From NCBI GenBank assembly GCA_029940345.1, contig JAOZRC010000162.1:1-9561 (forward strand): 9,561 bases of DNA, written 5' to 3'. Numbering within the stretch: the first letter of the stretch is position 1; each line of letters begins with the position of its first letter. The notes under the pieces are model-generated. The model was not told the DNA's origin, did no database searches, and saw only the letters and a program-made list of their open reading frames with translations. Shown piece by piece: positions 1 through 8,551 of the stretch. Made by a program: the position numbers and the translations under genes. The stretch is from Desulfobacterales bacterium (lineage in GTDB: Bacteria > Desulfobacterota > Desulfobacteria > Desulfobacterales > JAUCGF01).

Positions 1-79
1 AACCGCTCTCACGCTTTTGCAGCCGATTTAAGACTTTTCAAACAGGCTCTAAGGACCGGGGTGGGAATATACTTGGCAC

Positions 80-160
80 GGTCATAATTGGTGATTTTGA
101 AATATGTCTTAAGCCTATGAATTAAGGCATTGATCAAATATAAAATCACCAATTATGGCC
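80..160. repeat. Long imperfect inverted repeat (19-bp arms)
   Basis: The arms at 80-98 and 142-160 are reverse complements at 18 of 19 positions. The single exception (T82 against G158) would be a G-U pair in RNA. The 43-base interior contains a further dyad, CTTAA and TTAAG, so the whole 81 bases could fold as a hairpin or cruciform. No T-run follows on either strand, which argues against a simple intrinsic terminator. It could be the 3' structure of a gene lying to the left, a miniature palindromic element, or a relic of a mobile element. No target-site duplication is evident. Confidence 0.7.
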
Positions 161-241
161 TTCATGAGTATAACTTCCCATTTCCCATTTCACAGATCAC
201 AATCTGAGTGATTGAAGTTTAAGAATTCAAGATAAAATTAT

Positions 242-273
242 AATTGTGGAAGTTCTTTCGTCCTTATTCCTAA
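242..273 (+). repeat. Dispersed motif, copy A
   Basis: This 32-base segment matches 3762-3794 in the same orientation at 28 of 33 aligned positions (four substitutions and one single-base gap). The shared core runs AATTG-GGAAGTT-TT-CG-CCTT-ATTCCTAA, with GGAA and TTCC forming a short dyad at its ends. Both copies lie in a spacer shortly upstream of a plus-strand gene: here 62 bases before the PP2C start, and about 90 bases before the LolA-like start in the other case. Whether this is a regulatory site or a small repeat element cannot be told from two copies. Confidence 0.55.
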
Positions 274-335
274 ATGGAAAGTCTTCAGGTAGAAGTCAGA
301 ATTTTAATTCGCGTTTCTAAGCAGTGGGTTTGTTA

Positions 336-1163
336 ATGGCAAATATTGAATCGGCGGGTATTACTGATGTAGGTCGAAAGCGAAAAGGCAATGAAGATTC
401 CTTGTTTCTTGATGATAAAAAGGGGCTTTATATCGTCGCGGATGGTATGGGAGGACATCGTGCGGGTGAAATTGCCAGCAATTTGGTTGTAGAGTCAATT
501 CGAGATTACATGGCCCAAGGAAACGATGCAGCCCAAAACAGTGAAACGTCACTCAACCATCCAGGCTCCCTTTCTGAGGAATCTGAAAGGCTCCTTGCAG
601 CCATAGCCTACGCCAATGAAAGCGTATACCGGTGTTCAAGGGAACAAAAAGAACTCTCCGGCATGGGTTCCACCGTGTCCTTAATTTTTTTTACCGGTGA
701 TACATTTATTACAGCGAATGTTGGTGACAGCCATATTTACCTTGTGCATAATAGCGGTATTGAGCTTTTATCAGTGATCCACAATGTGATTACTGAGCAA
801 ACAGCTATTAATCCCGCGAGAGCCGAACGTTTGGGGAAACGGTTTAAGCACATGCTCACACGCGCCGTTGGGGTGGAAGCATCAGTTGATGCGGATATTT
901 CCGAAAGCCAGTTTTTTAAAGATGACCAGTTAATATTATGTTCAGACGGTTTAAGTGACAAAGTGTCTTCCGAAGAGATATTAGACGTTGTTCTGCGCGA
1001 GCCCCCTGGTGATGCTTGCCAGACGCTTATAAACATGGCGAATGATCGCGGAGGCGATGATAATGTGACTGTTATCGTCCTGAAAATTATTTCAGTGAAA
1101 ACTAAAAGAGGTGGAATCAGGAGTAAATTTTTGCAGTTCTTTAAGTATAGTCATCAGATTTAA
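336..1163 (+). CDS. PP2C-family (PPM) serine/threonine protein phosphatase
   Basis: This is a metal-dependent phosphatase that removes phosphate from Ser/Thr residues, most likely cytoplasmic because no signal peptide or membrane segment is visible. All core PPM motifs are present in order, numbered from an upstream in-frame GTG at 324: phosphate-binding Arg with NED (R20, N23-D25), DGMGGH (40-45), GMGST (113-117), VGDS (133-136), CSDGL (206-210) and GGDDN (243-247). Asp25, Asp40, Asp208 and Asp246 are the expected metal ligands. The usual TxDHS motif before the flap is altered to SVIHN (150-154). The ATG at 336 is preferred over the GTG because it gives MANIESAGITDVG, a typical family start; neither has a clear Shine-Dalgarno sequence. 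The C-terminal tail (about 255-279) is basic and not part of the fold. The next gene encodes an FHA protein, so the pair probably erases and reads the same phosphorylation signal. The partner kinase is not in the window. Confidence 0.95.
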   Translation: MANIESAGITDVGRKRKGNEDSLFLDDKKGLYIVADGMGGHRAGEIASNLVVESIRDYMAQGNDAAQNSETSLNHPGSLSEESERLLAAIAYANESVYRCSREQKELSGMGSTVSLIFFTGDTFITANVGDSHIYLVHNSGIELLSVIHNVITEQTAINPARAERLGKRFKHMLTRAVGVEASVDADISESQFFKDDQLILCSDGLSDKVSSEEILDVVLREPPGDACQTLINMANDRGGDDNVTVIVLKIISVKTKRGGIRSKFLQFFKYSHQI

Positions 1164-1224
1164 GTTTATTCTGGCATGATTTTTACCCCAAACCAATATG
1201 GATATATTATGCTATTCTGATAAA

Positions 1225-1298
1225 CAATTTGTGCCAAATTTTTCCCCAAAACGGTTGTTTTGGTAGGGAGGCAATTTTTGTGCCAGAACAAACCAAAA
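1225..1298 (+). repeat. Hairpin flanked by direct repeats in the FHA gene leader
   Basis: A perfect 7-bp stem, CCAAAAC (1246-1252) with GTTTTGG (1257-1263), closes a four-base loop. It is flanked by two direct copies of CAATTT(TT)GTGCCA, at 1225-1236 and 1272-1285. The right arm TTTTGGT (1258-1264) can pair instead with ACCAAAA (1292-1298), giving a mutually exclusive alternative fold. This lies 60-135 bases before the FHA start codon. It may be an operator pair or a structured leader; nothing else in the sequence decides between these. Confidence 0.35.
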
Positions 1299-1359
1299 TC
1301 TGACAACTATATATGGGTTTCTTGCCAAAGAAGATATTTAAATAAAAAAGGAAGAGATT

Positions 1360-2109
1360 ATGCCAATTTTGACGCTTAAATTTAAAAATCAAGCTATTAA
1401 AGAGTATCGCCTTGAATATGGCAGCAATATGACGGTCGGCCGCCGGAGTACAAATGACATAGTCATTGAGAACCTTGCCGTATCCGGTCTGCATGCCAAA
1501 ATCGATTCAATGGATGGCGGTTTTTTACTGACCGATTTACAGAGTAAAAACGGTACTTTTGTGAACGAGAAACTTGTCACCTCACATTGGCTTAAAGAGG
1601 GCGAAACGATCATGATTGGTAAGCATACAGTTGTCTTTTCCTACGCTGAAAATGAACTGCGGCCACAGGAAGCCGATGGCGGAATGGATGAAACGATGGT
1701 TATGGATACAAACACGTATCGTGATATGGTCGCCAAAAGCTCTCCCGGAAAAGCCGCTCCTAAGCCTAAGACGCCTTCTGGGGCGCCTCCCAAACCGCCC
1801 GCTGCGCCACGTAGTGGTGATATTGGCGTATTGACATATTTAGCCGGCGGTGCCGGTGATATTGAACTGACAAACAAACTCACCAAACTTGGCAAAAATA
1901 AAGCCAATGATATTGTGATCAGCGGCCTTATGGTCGGACAGACGGCCGCGGCGATCAGCAACAGACCCAATGGCTATCATATCGGCTATGTTGGGGGGAT
2001 GGCCAAACCAAAGGTTAACGGTGAAGCTGTCAAAGAATCCGTTTTATTAAAAGAATTTGATGTCATTGAAATCGGTTCAACCAAATTTCAGTTTATGTAT
2101 CAAAACTGA
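1360..2109 (+). CDS. FHA-domain protein (one canonical, one degenerate FHA)
   Basis: FHA domains bind phosphothreonine peptides, so this 249-residue protein is probably an adaptor in Ser/Thr phospho-signalling. The N-terminal domain (about 1-95) is canonical, with GRRS (27-30), SGLH (43-46) and the SKNGTFVN strand (62-69). A linker (about 100-152) is acidic at first, then rich in Pro, Lys and Ala. The C-terminal part (about 153-249) looks like a second FHA fold: LTKLGKNKANDIVI resembles the first strand pair and KVNG the turn. It lacks the S-x-x-H and N-G-T residues needed for phosphopeptide binding. The linker contains DTNTYRD, in which Thr119 is followed by Asp at +3, the type of site some FHA domains prefer. 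Self-binding after phosphorylation, as in GarA/OdhI, is therefore conceivable but is inference. There is no signal peptide or membrane segment. A good ribosome site, GGAAGAG (1350-1356), fixes the start. It lies 196 bases behind the PP2C gene. Confidence 0.9.
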   Translation: MPILTLKFKNQAIKEYRLEYGSNMTVGRRSTNDIVIENLAVSGLHAKIDSMDGGFLLTDLQSKNGTFVNEKLVTSHWLKEGETIMIGKHTVVFSYAENELRPQEADGGMDETMVMDTNTYRDMVAKSSPGKAAPKPKTPSGAPPKPPAAPRSGDIGVLTYLAGGAGDIELTNKLTKLGKNKANDIVISGLMVGQTAAAISNRPNGYHIGYVGGMAKPKVNGEAVKESVLLKEFDVIEIGSTKFQFMYQN

Positions 2110-2113
2110 TCTG

Positions 2114-2129
2114 ACGATATTCATATCGT
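2114..2129. repeat. Small perfect hairpin after the FHA gene
   Basis: ACGATA (2114-2119) and TATCGT (2124-2129) form a 6-bp stem with loop TTCA, five bases after the FHA stop codon. Only a weak AT-rich stretch follows, so it could be a poor terminator or RNA 3' end, or chance. Confidence 0.3.
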
Positions 2130-2211
2130 TCATATTTAGAAATAAATTGCGATGAAATGGCATTTTCACACCGGAAAATTTAAATCAGCCGTGTTATACT
2201 GAAAAGGATAA

Positions 2212-3498
<1,287 letters not shown>

Positions 3499-3589
3499 TG
3501 TAAACAGGTTTGAAAACTACCTTTTGGGCTGTATTAGCAATTATGCCTTTATTACTTCGATGTTCAGAAAAGTCATCCTGCAATATCGG

Positions 3590-3613
3590 ATGAGGAGCGA
3601 ATACGTTCCTCAT
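3590..3613. repeat. Ten-base-pair hairpin downstream of eno
   Basis: ATGAGGAGCG (3590-3599) pairs with CGTTCCTCAT (3604-3613) across the loop AATA. The stem has ten pairs, one of them G-U on the plus strand. It begins 91 bases after the eno stop. No T-run follows, so if it ends or protects the eno transcript it does so without the standard terminator form. Confidence 0.5.
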
Positions 3614-3669
3614 GTAACCCGGATTGACAACATCGTTAAATATCAGGGACGAAATAACTTCTCCATTCC

Positions 3670-3722
3670 GGAGTGCAAACTTCAGTTTGCGATGCTGTGA
3701 CGCAAACTGAAGTTTGCACTCC
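3670..3722. repeat. Perfect 22-bp inverted repeat with nested palindromes
   Basis: Arms at 3670-3691 and 3701-3722 are exact reverse complements around a nine-base loop (ATGCTGTGA). Each arm itself contains a near-palindrome: GCAAACT-TC-AGTTTGC on the left and GCAAACT-GA-AGTTTGC on the right. The segment can therefore fold either as one 22-bp hairpin or as two 7-bp hairpins. No T-run follows. A perfect, self-nested arm suggests a maintained palindromic repeat of REP or MITE type, or a recently inserted element. Only one copy is in the window. Confidence 0.8.
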
Positions 3723-3761
3723 TTCGAATTGTTAGCCGGATAATGAAGGATTAACCTATTG

Positions 3762-3794
3762 AATTGCGGAAGTTATTGCGGCCTTGATTCCTAA
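3762..3794 (+). repeat. Dispersed motif, copy B
   Basis: This is the second copy of the motif at 242-273, in the same orientation, with 28 of 33 positions identical. GGAA (3768-3771) and TTCC (3788-3791) form the end dyad. It lies about 90 bases before the LolA-like start codon and 39 bases after the nested palindrome. Confidence 0.55.
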
Positions 3795-3884
3795 GCATTC
3801 TACCCCCCCTTTATGAAATATTTCCCCTGCTTTTCTTGAAAACAATCATCTCACAGGTATTTAAACAGGACAAGTTTAGAAGAT

Positions 3885-4775
3885 ATGAAACCTAAGCGCT
3901 TAATCAAATCATTACTGTTGCTCATAACACTTTTAAGCGGAATGCAAACAACGGCAGATGGCTATCTCCTCAAAGCTCCCCATATTATTGATTTGATGGT
4001 CCGCAACATGGGAAACGCCAAAAGTCTTGACATTACGCAAACAGTGTCGCTTTATCCTGATAATCCTACCCAAAGTGTGACAGAGGTGAATGAAACGGTC
4101 AAATACGATTTTCCGCTGGCATATCGATCAGATATCACATCTGCAAAAATACAAAGAATTCACCTGGCATCTCATGGAGATATTTGCACCATGCTTGACG
4201 GCAAAATTGTCGCAAGCGATTCCCAAAAACCGAATAACGGATTTGACATATATAAAGACATCCTTTTGTTGCGTTCCAGGACACTTTTGCTACAACATCT
4301 TGATTCACTGGGCGTTGACACAGCGATTTCCAGCATAGGGCGCTTTCAAAACCGGATATTCTATATTGTGGGCGCCCAATATCCCGATATGGAACCGATG
4401 CAGCTATGGGTGGATCGTGAAACGTTGCGACCGGCGCGATGGATCATACCAGGAAAGCATAAGGCGCGTTCCGGAAGTGCTTATGAAATCCGGTATCTTG
4501 AATGGCGCCGTTATGGGCAAAACAGTGAAACCGGTTTCTGGCACCCAATGCGTATCCGCTTTTTTTCAAATGATCGTTTAAGGCGGGAAATTATTGTCAA
4601 CAGCCTCAAAATCAACCCTGTCTTTGCAAAAACAGTTTTTGATATCGCACATTTGAAATCGCTTTACCCCTATAGTAGTTCGGATAACAGTCGGAAACGA
4701 GTGAATTCAGATAAAATCCCGGAAATTGATGAGATTCAAAAAACCATTCACGATTTTCAAAGACTCTATCGATAA
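3885..4775 (+). CDS. Secreted LolA-like (outer-membrane lipoprotein-sorting fold) protein
   Basis: The 296-residue product starts with a clear Sec signal: basic MKPKRLIK, a hydrophobic run to about residue 18, and a probable cut after TTA (23-25). There is no lipobox cysteine, so it should be a soluble periplasmic protein. The mature part resembles the LolA/LolB-type open beta-barrel. It has an opening helix (HIIDLMVRNMGNAKSLDI), alternating strands, the pattern LWVDRETLRPARWII (174-188) and the strand YEIRYLEWRRYG (200-211). GFWHPMRIRFF (217-227) follows, then a closing VFDI (251-254). It is longer than classical LolA, with an extra polar C-terminal helix (about 273-296). Family proteins bind lipid or lipoprotein chains; the specific cargo here cannot be inferred. 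Its stop lies 38 bases before pyrG, so the two are probably co-transcribed. Its start is not backed by a strong ribosome site. The family assignment rests on pattern, without a database search. Confidence 0.75.
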   Translation: MKPKRLIKSLLLLITLLSGMQTTADGYLLKAPHIIDLMVRNMGNAKSLDITQTVSLYPDNPTQSVTEVNETVKYDFPLAYRSDITSAKIQRIHLASHGDICTMLDGKIVASDSQKPNNGFDIYKDILLLRSRTLLLQHLDSLGVDTAISSIGRFQNRIFYIVGAQYPDMEPMQLWVDRETLRPARWIIPGKHKARSGSAYEIRYLEWRRYGQNSETGFWHPMRIRFFSNDRLRREIIVNSLKINPVFAKTVFDIAHLKSLYPYSSSDNSRKRVNSDKIPEIDEIQKTIHDFQRLYR

Positions 4776-4798
4776 TTTCAAAAAAATACTTGGATTAA

Positions 4799-6465
<1,667 letters not shown>

Positions 6466-6484
6466 AAAGTCGACCAACACCTTA

Positions 6485-7768
6485 TTAACTTCGTTTTTCA
6501 ATCGGCACAAAATCCCTTTCCACCGGCCCGGTATAAATCTGCCGCGGCCGTCCCAGTTTCCATTGGGATTCATCCATGCTTTCCTTCCACTGGGCAATCC
6601 ATCCTGGCAGACGGCCAATGGCAAACATCACGGTAAACATATTCGTGGGGATGCCAATGGTGCGTAAAACGATGCCGCTATAGAAATCGACATTCGGATA
6701 AAGATTGTGACTGATAAAATAATCATCAGTTGAGGCCACTTCCTCAAGCGCTTTGGCCAAATCAAGCAACGGATCGTTGATATTAAATTGGGTTAAAAGT
6801 TTATCACAAGTGGCTTTCATAATTTTGGCACGAGGATCATAGGTTTTATATACCCGATGACCAAAACCCATTAACCGGAACGGATCATTTTTATCTTTGG
6901 CGCGGGCAACCAGTTGTTTAACATCAGTGCCTTGGGCGGCCAATTTTTCAAGCATTTCAATGACCGCCTGGTTGGCACCGCCATGCAGCGGTCCCCAAAG
7001 GGCGGCGATACCGGCAGAAATGGCTGCATATAAACTGACTTTTCCGCTGCCTACAAGCCTGACTGCCGAAGTGGAACAGTTTTGTTCGTGGTCGGCATGA
7101 AGAATCCAAAAAATGTTAAGCGCTTTGACCACATCTTCGTGAATTTCGTACGGTCTGACAGGCGAATCAAACATCATATTAAGAAAATTGGCGCAATAGG
7201 GAAGGTCCGGACGAGGATAAACCACTTTATGTCCTTTTGATATTTTATAGGACATTGCCGCCAAAGTGCGTATTTTAGAAAGCAGGCGCGTGACGGTTGT
7301 GTCGACCTCGTCTTCCATATCCGGAAGTTCCGGATAAAAACTTCTCAATGCGGTCACCATTGATGACAAAATTCCCATCGGATGTGACGCACGCGGAAAA
7401 TTCCGGAAAAAATACTGCATGTCTTCATGAACCGGTGAATGGTCATTTAGCATGACGGAGAAACGTTTCAGTTTATTTTCCGTTGGCAGTTCACCGTGAA
7501 TGAGCAAATAAGCGGTTTCACGAAAACTTGAATATTCCGCCAGTTGTTCGATGGGAATGCCGCGATAACGTAAAATGCCTTTTTCGCCGTCCATAAAGGT
7601 GATGTCGCTGGTGCAGCTTCCCGTATTGGCGTACCCGGGGTCAAGTGTGATTATTCCTGTTTTATTGCGTAACGAGCCAATATCAAGCGCTTTTTCTCCT
7701 TCAGTGCCAATAACTACGGGGAACTCAAATGTCTTTCCTTCAAAAATAAATTTTATGTATTCTGTCAT
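6485..7768 (-). CDS. gltA: Citrate synthase
   Basis: Citrate synthase condenses acetyl-CoA and oxaloacetate to citrate, the entry step of the TCA cycle. The 427-residue length and the 'MTEYIKFIFEGKTFEFPVV' N-terminal domain match the larger Gram-negative form, which in E. coli is hexameric and inhibited by NADH. Catalytic residues are all present: His262 in GPLHGGANQA, His304 in the signature GFGHRVYKTYDPR (301-313), and Asp361 in NVDFYSG. ILHADHEQNCST (222-233) is also conserved. The gene stands alone on the minus strand, convergent with pyrG. Behind it ridA ends 266 bases away, leaving room for its own promoter, and a good candidate is seen at 7789-7816. The ribosome site is weak (TGGAAA just before the start). 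NADH sensitivity is family knowledge, not shown by the sequence. Confidence 0.98.
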   Translation of the reverse strand: MTEYIKFIFEGKTFEFPVVIGTEGEKALDIGSLRNKTGIITLDPGYANTGSCTSDITFMDGEKGILRYRGIPIEQLAEYSSFRETAYLLIHGELPTENKLKRFSVMLNDHSPVHEDMQYFFRNFPRASHPMGILSSMVTALRSFYPELPDMEDEVDTTVTRLLSKIRTLAAMSYKISKGHKVVYPRPDLPYCANFLNMMFDSPVRPYEIHEDVVKALNIFWILHADHEQNCSTSAVRLVGSGKVSLYAAISAGIAALWGPLHGGANQAVIEMLEKLAAQGTDVKQLVARAKDKNDPFRLMGFGHRVYKTYDPRAKIMKATCDKLLTQFNINDPLLDLAKALEEVASTDDYFISHNLYPNVDFYSGIVLRTIGIPTNMFTVMFAIGRLPGWIAQWKESMDESQWKLGRPRQIYTGPVERDFVPIEKRS

Positions 7769-7788
7769 ATTTCCATTGCCAAGTTATG

Positions 7789-7816
7789 ATTATAAGGGGT
7801 TTGTTGAAATTGTAAC
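7789..7816 (-). promoter_or_regulatory. Candidate sigma-70 promoter for gltA
   Basis: On the minus strand a perfect TATAAT (-10, 7789-7794) is preceded by 16 bases and then GTTACA (-35, 7811-7816, four of six consensus bases). Transcription would begin near 7782, giving a leader of only about 13 bases before the ATG at 7768. The -35 box overlaps the terminal GTAACC/GGTTAC repeat of the structured element at 7812-7936. Confidence 0.5.
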
Positions 7817-7936
7817 CATTCTAGTCCCCCTTACATGTAAGCTAACGCGGGACAGCTTCCCGCGTTACACCCTCACGCACGGTTGTGATTATGTAGAGCG
7901 GAAAGCCGTTCCGCTCAGGGGGGAGTTAACGGTTAC
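7812..7936. repeat. 125-bp structured element: terminal inverted repeats enclosing two hairpins
   Basis: The ends GTAACC (7812-7817) and GGTTAC (7931-7936) are reverse complements, reinforced by a C5 block (7826-7830) facing a G6 block (7918-7923). Inside are two perfect hairpins: TAACGCGGG with CCCGCGTTA (7843-7851 and 7859-7867, 7-base loop), and GAGCGGAA with TTCCGCTC (7896-7903 and 7909-7916, 5-base loop). A perfect 12-base palindrome CTTACATGTAAG sits at 7830-7841. As RNA it could form a three-way junction, and as DNA it looks like a small MITE-like element. No ORF is contained. It lies directly upstream of gltA, and its left end overlaps the predicted -35 box. Confidence 0.65.
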
Positions 7937-7961
7937 ATGAAATTGCTCCGAAAAGTGCTTT

Positions 7962-7997
7962 AAGACTCGGGGTTAAAGATGTTTAACCTCTGGTCTT
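7962..7997. repeat. Two-part symmetrical hairpin after ridA
   Basis: AAGAC (7962-7966) pairs with GTCTT (7993-7997), and GGTTAAA (7971-7977) pairs with TTTAACC (7982-7988) around loop GATG. The two stems are separated by an exactly symmetrical 4x4 internal loop. It lies 37 bases beyond the ridA stop, where a transcript end is expected, but there is no T-tract directly after it on the minus strand. Confidence 0.45.
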
Positions 7998-8034
7998 GTG
8001 TGCAAAATTGTCTGAAAGTATGAATAGCGGTAGA

Positions 8035-8427
8035 TTATAAGTGAGCGATCGCTTCAATCTCAATATCAGCATCTTTAGGCAGCGCCGCTACCTGAACAGC
8101 CGAGCGAGCCGGTGGTGTGGCGCCAAAGTATTTTTCATATACTTCGTTCATAGCGACAAAATTATTCATATCTTTCAAAAAAACGGTTGTTTTCACCACT
8201 CGGCTTAAATCGCCGCCGGCAGCTTCCACGATAGCACTGATATTTTTAATCACCTGATGCGTTTTGGCTTCAATGCCACCAGTAACGAATTCGCCGGTTC
8301 CAGGATCAAGTGGTAATTGGCCGGAAACAAAAAGTAAATCTCCGACGCGAACTCCCTGAGAATATGGGCCGATAGCCGCCGGCGCCGCTGTTGTTGCAAT
8401 AGCTTCTAAAGAAGTCAGACTGTGCAT
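8035..8427 (-). CDS. ridA: RidA-family reactive intermediate/imine deaminase
   Basis: RidA (YjgF/YER057c/UK114) proteins hydrolyse reactive enamine and imine intermediates such as 2-aminoacrylate, released by PLP-dependent dehydratases, and so prevent damage to other PLP enzymes. The 130-residue product has the usual length and landmarks: IGPYSQGVRVGDLLFVSGQLPLD cut across residues 19-41, the family signature PARSAVQVAALPKDADIEIE (106-125), Arg108 as the expected carboxylate-binding catalytic arginine, and Glu123. It should be a cytoplasmic trimer. Arg108 and the GPYSQ loop support the active deaminase subgroup rather than a divergent Rid member. A very strong ribosome site fixes the start. 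The caspase-like gene ends 124 bases upstream on the same strand; there is no obvious functional link. Confidence 0.95.
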   Translation of the reverse strand: MHSLTSLEAIATTAAPAAIGPYSQGVRVGDLLFVSGQLPLDPGTGEFVTGGIEAKTHQVIKNISAIVEAAGGDLSRVVKTTVFLKDMNNFVAMNEVYEKYFGATPPARSAVQVAALPKDADIEIEAIAHL

Positions 8428-8433
8428 TTGATT

Positions 8434-8440
8434 ATCCTCC
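8434..8440 (-). promoter_or_regulatory. Strong Shine-Dalgarno of ridA
   Basis: GGAGGAT on the minus strand lies six bases before the ATG at 8427. It is the strongest ribosome site in the window and settles the ridA start. Confidence 0.85.
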
Positions 8441-8551
8441 GTTTTATGAAAATTTTAATCTTTTTGAATGATTATCAGTTACATGTCAAGGCATAAAACG
8501 AGAGACTATTTGAAATAAGGCTACCAACATAAGCTGGGACACGTATATCCA

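Larger units (their letters stand above)
1..335. other. Intergenic region upstream of the PP2C gene
   Basis: No convincing gene starts in this stretch. Frame 1 is open from the first base to a TAA at 85-87 (28 codons, ending GVGIYLARS), which could be the tail of an upstream gene, but it is too short to identify. The region holds a long imperfect inverted repeat (80-160), a small perfect dyad CAGAT/ATCTG (193-206), a tandem CCCATTT CCCATTT (183-189 and neighbouring bases), and one copy of a dispersed motif (242-273). A perfect TATAAT hexamer at 239-244 is the best -10 candidate for the PP2C gene, but no good -35 box lies 16-18 bases upstream, so no promoter is called. Confidence 0.6.
3499..3884. 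other. Repeat-bearing spacer between eno and the LolA-like gene
   Basis: This 386-base spacer contains no believable gene. A 69-codon frame across 3491-3700 overlaps the eno end and runs through palindromes, and it is not protein-like. In order it holds a strong hairpin (3590-3613), a 53-base nested palindrome (3670-3722), the second copy of the dispersed motif (3762-3794), and a weak promoter-like pair TTGAAA (3836-3841) and TATTTA (3858-3863) with a 16-base gap before the next gene. The -10 of that pair matches only three of six consensus bases, so it is not called. No T-tract terminator is seen after eno. Confidence 0.6.

Noticed and set aside
1..87. Frame-1 open stretch ending in TAA, possible tail of an upstream gene
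   Set aside because: Only 28 codons are visible and no motif is recognisable. Frame 3 is open even longer, so coding cannot be claimed.
1172..1186. Sigma-54-like TGGCATG-N4-TTAC upstream of the FHA gene
   Set aside because: The -12 element lacks the required GC (AC instead), so it is not a good site. TGGCACG at 75-81 also lacks a matching -12.
2192..2200. Extended -10 (TGTTATACT) before eno
   Set aside because: A start site 7 bases downstream would fall within or after the eno Shine-Dalgarno sequence, and no -35 box is present at 17 bases.
7868..7895. Resemblance of CACGCACGGTTGTGA to the 3' part of group II intron domain V
   Set aside because: The match is short. The AGC catalytic triad stem and other intron domains are absent, and no intron-encoded protein is nearby.
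8039..8046. GCGATCGC octamer at the ridA 3' end
   Set aside because: It is a single occurrence within coding sequence, so there is no evidence of a HIP1-type repeat.
8484..8489. Perfect TTGACA on the minus strand upstream of ridA
   Set aside because: No acceptable -10 hexamer occurs 15-18 bases downstream; the best is TTCAAA with three matches.
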